Shown here one piece after another: positions 7,033 through 11,012 of a stretch of DNA of 11,012 bases. The stretch comes from CAZDUZ01 sp964508755 (GTDB taxonomy: Bacteria > Patescibacteriota > Dojkabacteria > SC72 > JAFGCJ01): the NCBI GenBank assembly GCA_964508755.1, contig CAZDUZ010000029.1:1-11012 (forward strand), written 5' to 3'. Under the pieces are notes generated by a model. That model was not told the DNA's origin. It worked only from the letters and a program-made list of their open reading frames with translations, and made no database searches. How positions within the stretch are numbered: position 1 is the stretch's first letter; each line of letters starts with the position of its first letter. The position numbers and the translations under genes are program-made.

Positions 7033-7962
7033 ATGAAAAAAACGTTAAAAACATCAAAGAACAATATAATGCCTTCAGTGTGTATCGTTATCGTTAACTA
7101 CAACGGAAAACCCTTGCTCGAGCGGCATCTTCCCTCTGTCGTTGCTACGGATTATTCTAACAAACATATTCTTGTAGTTGACAATGGATCGACAGATTCT
7201 TCAATTGAATTTCTTGAAAATGTCTATCCGGAAGTTGAAATCATTAAAAACTCAGAAAATCTTGGTTTTTCGAGAGGTAATAATGTAGCGTTTCAAAAAA
7301 GGCAGGACTTTGATTATTATGCCTTGCTCAACAATGATATGGAGGTATCGAAGGACTGGCTGACTCTTCTCATTGAAAATCTCGAAAAAGATCACTCGAT
7401 TGCAGCAGTGGGTCCTAAAGTTCTTTATGCTAAAGAGAGAAACGGCAAACGGATAATAAATAGTGCTGGTGGCTTAACGGATCGTTATGATCGAGGATTC
7501 GATCGGTATGAAGGCTGTGAAAATAGTGATCTTTATAACTCTATTGAAGAAGTTGATTTTGTTACCGGTGGTGCTGTTGTGGTTAGAAAAAAAGCTGTTA
7601 AAGAAGTTGATGGCTTTGACGATCGTATGTTTTTCTATTACGAAGATGTAGATCTTTGTCTCAGGTTGAGAGAGAAGGGGTGGAAGATTCTTTATGATGG
7701 AAACTCTGAGGTAATTCATGATCATATGGGAACAGCGCGTAGTTGGAGCAGCTTCAAAGTGACATATAACGCAAATATCAACCGGATTAAAAGTATTCAG
7801 CAGAGGAAAGGTATAATGCCGGCTTTTCTCGAACTCGTCAGGGCTCCCATTGAGTGGGTTCTATTTTCTCTCTATGGTAAGATTGTCGGAACATCATACC
7901 GACAGTTGATACAACAGGGGATTGAGCAATGCAGAAAGCCTGTCTTACCTGTCAAAGATTAA
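7033..7962 (+). CDS. GT2 glycosyltransferase, rhamnosyltransferase (WbbL)-like
   Basis: A GT-A enzyme of about 309 residues. Numbered from the ATG at 7033, VCIVIVNYNG (16-25) is the first strand, VVDNGSTDSS (48-57) the nucleotide loop and NND at 100-102 (ALLNNDMEV) the metal-binding site. TGGAVVVRK (178-186) and YEDVDLCLR (203-211) carry the acceptor and catalytic Asp/Glu. This is the WbbL/rhamnosyltransferase-like branch of GT2, which typically adds dTDP-rhamnose or related sugars to cytoplasmic lipid-linked glycans; the donor is a guess. The start is uncertain: GTG 7009, ATG 7033 and ATG 7069 are in frame and none has a properly spaced Shine-Dalgarno (GAGG abuts ATG 7033). ATG 7069 would give a compact 297-residue protein starting two residues before the first strand. 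It is 113 nt upstream of the two-domain GT2. Confidence 0.9.
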   Translation: MKKTLKTSKNNIMPSVCIVIVNYNGKPLLERHLPSVVATDYSNKHILVVDNGSTDSSIEFLENVYPEVEIIKNSENLGFSRGNNVAFQKRQDFDYYALLNNDMEVSKDWLTLLIENLEKDHSIAAVGPKVLYAKERNGKRIINSAGGLTDRYDRGFDRYEGCENSDLYNSIEEVDFVTGGAVVVRKKAVKEVDGFDDRMFFYYEDVDLCLRLREKGWKILYDGNSEVIHDHMGTARSWSSFKVTYNANINRIKSIQQRKGIMPAFLELVRAPIEWVLFSLYGKIVGTSYRQLIQQGIEQCRKPVLPVKD

Positions 7963-8075
7963 GGGTTAATGAAATGTTCAGAGTATAGCTGGCACGTTGT
8001 AATGAGTAGTAACTCAATAAAAAAGACGAAAGTATCGAGTGTTTGACCACACACAATAATGAAAGGTACGAATTC
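7963..8075. other. Spacer with small hairpin and Shine-Dalgarno before the two-domain GT2
   Basis: TGAGT (8003-8007) and ACTCA (8012-8016) form a five-bp stem with a four-nt loop, followed by an A-rich run on the plus strand, so it is not a plus-strand terminator. TTGACC at 8043-8048 resembles a -35, but no acceptable -10 follows. AAAGG at 8062-8066, nine nt before ATG 8076, is the best Shine-Dalgarno-like site in the window and decides that start over the in-frame TTG at 8043. Confidence 0.4.
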
Positions 8076-10040
8076 ATGAAACTAAAAGACTACGGGATAT
8101 CCCGATTAAAGGCACGTCTCCCAATCTGGATGGCACAGGCGAAAACAGTCGTGAAACGGGAAGGGGTTACCGGATTTGTTCGCAGAAGTACACGGAAAGC
8201 ATACCGAATAATGCGATACAGTGCTGATCCGACTGTTTTTCATCGTGTGCAGTACGGCGATTGGCTTAAAAACATCGAGCCACACTATCTCAAAGATGAA
8301 TATCAGCAATCACTTCTGGAAAAAATTGGCTCGAAAAAGAAATTCAGCGTAATCTTTCCCGTCTGGAATAAATCCGATGAAATGCTTTCTTCTGCAATTG
8401 AATCGGTGCTTGCTCAGTCATATCCTAACTTTGAGCTTTGTATTTCCGACGGTTCTACTAAAGATATCGAGCATAGTGTGCAATTCCTTCGTGAGTATGA
8501 AAAGAAGTATCCAGGAATTATTAAGGTCCTCGACCTTCGGGAAAAATATAAATCACTTCCAACCATCAATCTTATCGAAAACACGAATAACGCTTTAAGT
8601 GTTGCCAGCGGTGATTACTGTGTATTTATGGATTGTGATGACGAGCTTTCTCCAAACTGCCTTCTCGAACTTGCATCAGCCATAAAGAAGCATCCACACG
8701 TTGAATTTCTCTACAGTGATTTTGACAAGATAGATGAAAATGGAAACCGATTCGATCCGTCTTTTTGGGCTGATTGGTCGCCGCATACTATTTTGTCCGT
8801 AATGTATACGACTCATGTTACCTGTTACCGAAAAGACATCATCCATAAACTCGAAGGACTTCGGAAAGATACTGCGGGTGCGCAGGACTGGGATCTGGTG
8901 CTTCGGTATCGTGACACGCTCGATTTAAGAAATCCCTCGGATAGAGAAAAAATAATCCACATTCCTAAGATTCTCTATCACTGGCGAGTCTATTCCGGTT
9001 CGACGGCTCTTCCCAATAGTGGGGCAAAGAATTGGGCGTATGAAGCTCAGCGGGAAGTGCTTACCGATTGGGCTAAAAGAAATAATGAAAAAGCTGAAAT
9101 TGAAGACGGACCGAACTTCATTAATTACCGAATTCGATTTGCCATTCATAACGCGCCAAAAGTAAGCATAATTATCCCCTTTAGAGATAACGTGAAGTAT
9201 CTGCAGACATGCCTTCCCAGCATTTATAGCAAGACTAATTATGAAAATTACGAAATACTACTTGTCGATAATCAGTCGAAGGAGCAATCAACTCATGAGT
9301 ACCTCAAGGCCATGCATAAAGAACACCACGATAAAGTCAGGCTACTTACCTATGATCATCCCTACCATTTCGGTAAACTGAACACGTGGGCAGCCACTCA
9401 AACAGACGCTGAACACCTCCTGTTTTTGAATAATGACACGAAAGTGATCAATTCTGATTGGCTTAGTGCACTCCTCGAGTATTCCCAAAGAGAGGAAATA
9501 GGTTGTGTAGGTGCAAAACTACTGTATCCTAACAATATGATCCAGCATGCCGGAGTAATAGTGGGACTTGGGGGTGCGGCAGCGCATGCACACCGCATGA
9601 TTCCTAATGTGTATCCCGGATATAATGGATGGTTGGTTGGAGTGAGGAATGTACTCGCAGTGACCGGTGCGTGTTTAGTGATAAAGCGGAAATTGTTTGA
9701 AGAACTCCATGGCTTTGATGAGCAATTTGACCCCGGTTACCAGGACGTGGATTTAGGAATACGTGCCTATGAAGCAGGGTATTGGAATGTATATACCCCC
9801 TATGCCCAACTATATCACTACGAGTCGGTTACTCGTCATTCGAAGCAAAACCGTGATAAACTTGCAAAGGACGAAGACATGGCAAAGCTCCTGCGACAGA
9901 AGTGGAGCAAGTATGTCGATATCGACTACAGCGGGGATCCGTTTTACAATGTGAATTTATCTGTAATGCATGAAGATTTTAGACTTAAGACTGAATGGTA
10001 CCCCCAGATTTGGGGAAAAAGGGCAGGGCTAGTGCAGTAA
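8076..10040 (+). CDS. Two-domain GT2 glycosyltransferase (tandem GT-A)
   Basis: A 654-residue protein with two GT2 domains in tandem. Residues 1-88 are a basic, helical N-terminal region (RLKARLPIWM, VVKREGVTGFVRR) that may touch the membrane or acceptor. Domain 1 covers about 89-310: FSVIFPVWNKSDEML, then SDGSTKD, the metal site MDCDDELSP (D186, D188, D189), AGAQDWDLVLR (catalytic segment around D271/D273) and ILYHWRVYSGS. Domain 2 covers about 361-610: VSIIIPFRDN, LLVDNQSKE, NND at 452-454, MIQHAGVIVGLGG, TGACLVIKR and QDVDLGIR (556-563). This arrangement is common in O-antigen and capsule loci, where each domain can add one sugar. Both active sites look intact, so a bifunctional enzyme is likely. 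The ATG is favoured over the in-frame TTG 33 nt earlier because AAAGG lies nine nt ahead. It ends 16 nt before the next GT2. Confidence 0.92.
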   Translation: MKLKDYGISRLKARLPIWMAQAKTVVKREGVTGFVRRSTRKAYRIMRYSADPTVFHRVQYGDWLKNIEPHYLKDEYQQSLLEKIGSKKKFSVIFPVWNKSDEMLSSAIESVLAQSYPNFELCISDGSTKDIEHSVQFLREYEKKYPGIIKVLDLREKYKSLPTINLIENTNNALSVASGDYCVFMDCDDELSPNCLLELASAIKKHPHVEFLYSDFDKIDENGNRFDPSFWADWSPHTILSVMYTTHVTCYRKDIIHKLEGLRKDTAGAQDWDLVLRYRDTLDLRNPSDREKIIHIPKILYHWRVYSGSTALPNSGAKNWAYEAQREVLTDWAKRNNEKAEIEDGPNFINYRIRFAIHNAPKVSIIIPFRDNVKYLQTCLPSIYSKTNYENYEILLVDNQSKEQSTHEYLKAMHKEHHDKVRLLTYDHPYHFGKLNTWAATQTDAEHLLFLNNDTKVINSDWLSALLEYSQREEIGCVGAKLLYPNNMIQHAGVIVGLGGAAAHAHRMIPNVYPGYNGWLVGVRNVLAVTGACLVIKRKLFEELHGFDEQFDPGYQDVDLGIRAYEAGYWNVYTPYAQLYHYESVTRHSKQNRDKLAKDEDMAKLLRQKWSKYVDIDYSGDPFYNVNLSVMHEDFRLKTEWYPQIWGKRAGLVQ

Positions 10041-10056
10041 TTCCAAAATCAAAACA

Positions 10057-11012
10057 GTGAAAGTAAAACAAAACAACAAAAGCGATCCTTTGGTTTCAGT
10101 AGTAATTTCTTGCTACAATATCGGACATTTTCTTGGTGAGGCCATTTCTTCTGTAAAAGATCAAACCTATAATAACATCGAGATAATTGTTGTAGATGAT
10201 GAGTCTACTGAACCTGATACGTTAAAAGCATGGGAAGAATTAAAACTAATGTATCAAGATGTTCAGTTTTACAGAGTAAGTCATAGACGTGTTCATAGAG
10301 TACGAAATTTTGGAATAAAAAAATCTAAGGGAGAACTGATTTGTGTTTTAGATGGTGACGATATTCTTGAACCCTCTTATCTCTCAAAATGCGTTGAATA
10401 TCTTAATCAAAATTTTAAAGTGAGTATTGTAAGTTCATACGTTAGAATGTTTGGTGCTGAAACTGGAGTGTGGNNNNNNNNNNTGGAGGACAGAACCATT
10501 TGATCCAATAATTATCACGATTAGAAATTGTATACATTGTGCGTCAGTATTTAGAAGGAAAGTGTATTTTGATACTGGAGGTTATGATCCACTTGTAAAA
10601 GGATATGAGGATTGGGAGTATTGGATTCATGCAGTTACAAAAGGACACCGATGGGGAATAATTCCAGAAGAGTTACTACATTACCGAAAACATCCAAAAT
10701 CGAAATTCTCCAAGTCAAAATTAATGGATCCCGAAATTTATGCGTATATTCTAAAAAAACATTCTACGTATTTTTCCAAAAATTTAGCTCAAATTCTGTC
10801 TTGTTATAGAGCAGATAGAGTGCACTTCGTTGATTATTGTAATCTACTACTTAATTCTGAAGCAGTCCTTAAAAACAAGCTAAAAGTTTGCAGGAAGAAG
10901 AAAAAAGAGTTAGTTACTTTTGCGAAAGCTGTTCATAATTCTCGGTATAATCGCATCAAAAGCAAAATAATTAAACTTAAAGAAATGATAGTACCTCCTA
11001 TTGAAAGCATAT
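10057..11012 (+). CDS. GT2 glycosyltransferase, 3' partial and split by a scaffold gap
   Basis: The gene begins with GTG, 16 nt after the previous stop, without a Shine-Dalgarno. The first 139 codons give a clear GT-A fold: LVSVVISCYNIGHFLGEAI (12-30), IIVVDDEST (43-51), RVRNFGIKKSKGE (81-93) and the metal site LDGDDILEP (98-106). Ten Ns follow at 10474-10483. After them the protein resumes from 10484 in a different nominal frame: NCIHCASVFRRK, then GGYDPLVKGYEDWEYWIH, the catalytic EDW segment at 10607-10615. A Lys-rich helical C-terminus stays open to the right edge. The gap length must be a multiple of three for the gene to be intact, so this is an assembly break and not a pseudogene. Hand-counted GC in 10081-10440 is about 33%, against about 41% in 9181-9540 of the preceding gene. 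Sugar and acceptor are unknown. Confidence 0.85.
10474..10483. other. Assembly gap (10 Ns)
   Basis: A run of exactly ten Ns inside the last glycosyltransferase gene. The frame before it and the frame after it differ by one base, so ten is a placeholder and not a measured length. TGG occurs immediately on both sides. Confidence 0.97.

Noticed and set aside
6474..7064. Long minus-strand open frame opposite the GT4 gene
   Set aside because: It lies almost wholly opposite a clear GT4 coding frame, has no recognisable domain and reads as low-complexity Ser/Arg/Pro sequence; it is a shadow frame.
7065..7070. TATAAT at 7065-7070 as a promoter
   Set aside because: It overlaps the ATG at 7069 inside the probable GT2 coding region, has no -35 at the right distance and would start transcription within the gene.
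8043..8075. TTG at 8043 as the start of the two-domain GT2
   Set aside because: The extra 11 residues add no domain content, TTG is a rare start, and an AAAGG site sits nine nt before the in-frame ATG at 8076.
10471..10503. Premature stop or frameshift in the last GT2, suggesting a pseudogene
   Set aside because: The frame change coincides exactly with the ten Ns, and the motifs continue intact on the other side, so it is a gap-length artefact.
1..11012. Possible recoding of TGA (genetic code 25, as in Gracilibacteria/Absconditabacteria), because none of the nine stop codons seen is TGA
   Set aside because: No in-frame TGA occurs inside any gene, and glycine is encoded by GGN throughout. 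Recoded genomes use TGA for glycine often. Nine stops is too few to make the absence of TGA meaningful.

Overview
The window looks like a metagenome-assembled contig from a Candidate Phyla Radiation (Patescibacteria) bacterium. That is an inference. It rests on the gene families (a YaaH-like GH18 protein, a DUF2304 plus polyprenol-phosphate sugar synthase pair, DUF2142, a cohesin-like surface protein, stacked GT2/GT4 enzymes), the near absence of Shine-Dalgarno sequences, and a 10-N scaffold gap. No marker gene or RNA gene is present to settle the lineage. The standard bacterial code fits: no in-frame TGA occurs in about 3,300 codons. The nine stop codons seen are six TAA, three TAG and no TGA.

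Layout, left to right. A GH18 glycosidase-fold protein (5' partial, + strand) converges on a two-gene minus-strand operon: a polyprenyl-phosphate sugar synthase-like GT2, then a DUF2304 membrane protein. Divergent from that operon is a DUF2142 multi-pass membrane protein (+), which converges on an extended-SDR NAD(P)-dependent sugar-nucleotide or DFR-like dehydrogenase (-). A 206-nt divergent intergenic region follows. From 5063 to the right edge everything is on the + strand: a secreted cohesin-like protein with an LPGVG/membrane-anchor tail, a WbaZ-like GT4, a rhamnosyltransferase-like GT2, a large two-domain GT2, and a further GT2 that runs off the contig and contains the 10-N gap.

Taken together this is a cell-envelope glycan locus. 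The GT2/DUF2304/DUF2142 trio fits making a lipid-linked sugar, handling it in the membrane and using it outside the cell. The four + strand glycosyltransferases fit stepwise cytoplasmic assembly of a surface polysaccharide. The secreted cohesin-like protein is a plausible surface protein displayed on, or modified by, that coat. No flippase, polymerase, initiating phosphoglycosyltransferase or sortase lies in the window, so the pathway is incomplete here.

The most distinctive non-coding signal is that the heads of several transcription units carry promoter-like -35/-10 elements placed so that transcription would start on or within a few bases of the start codon, suggesting leaderless mRNAs. 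I see no CRISPR array, tRNA, rRNA, insertion sequence or phage gene. I did not find a clearly new system; the region is best read as accessory envelope biosynthesis.
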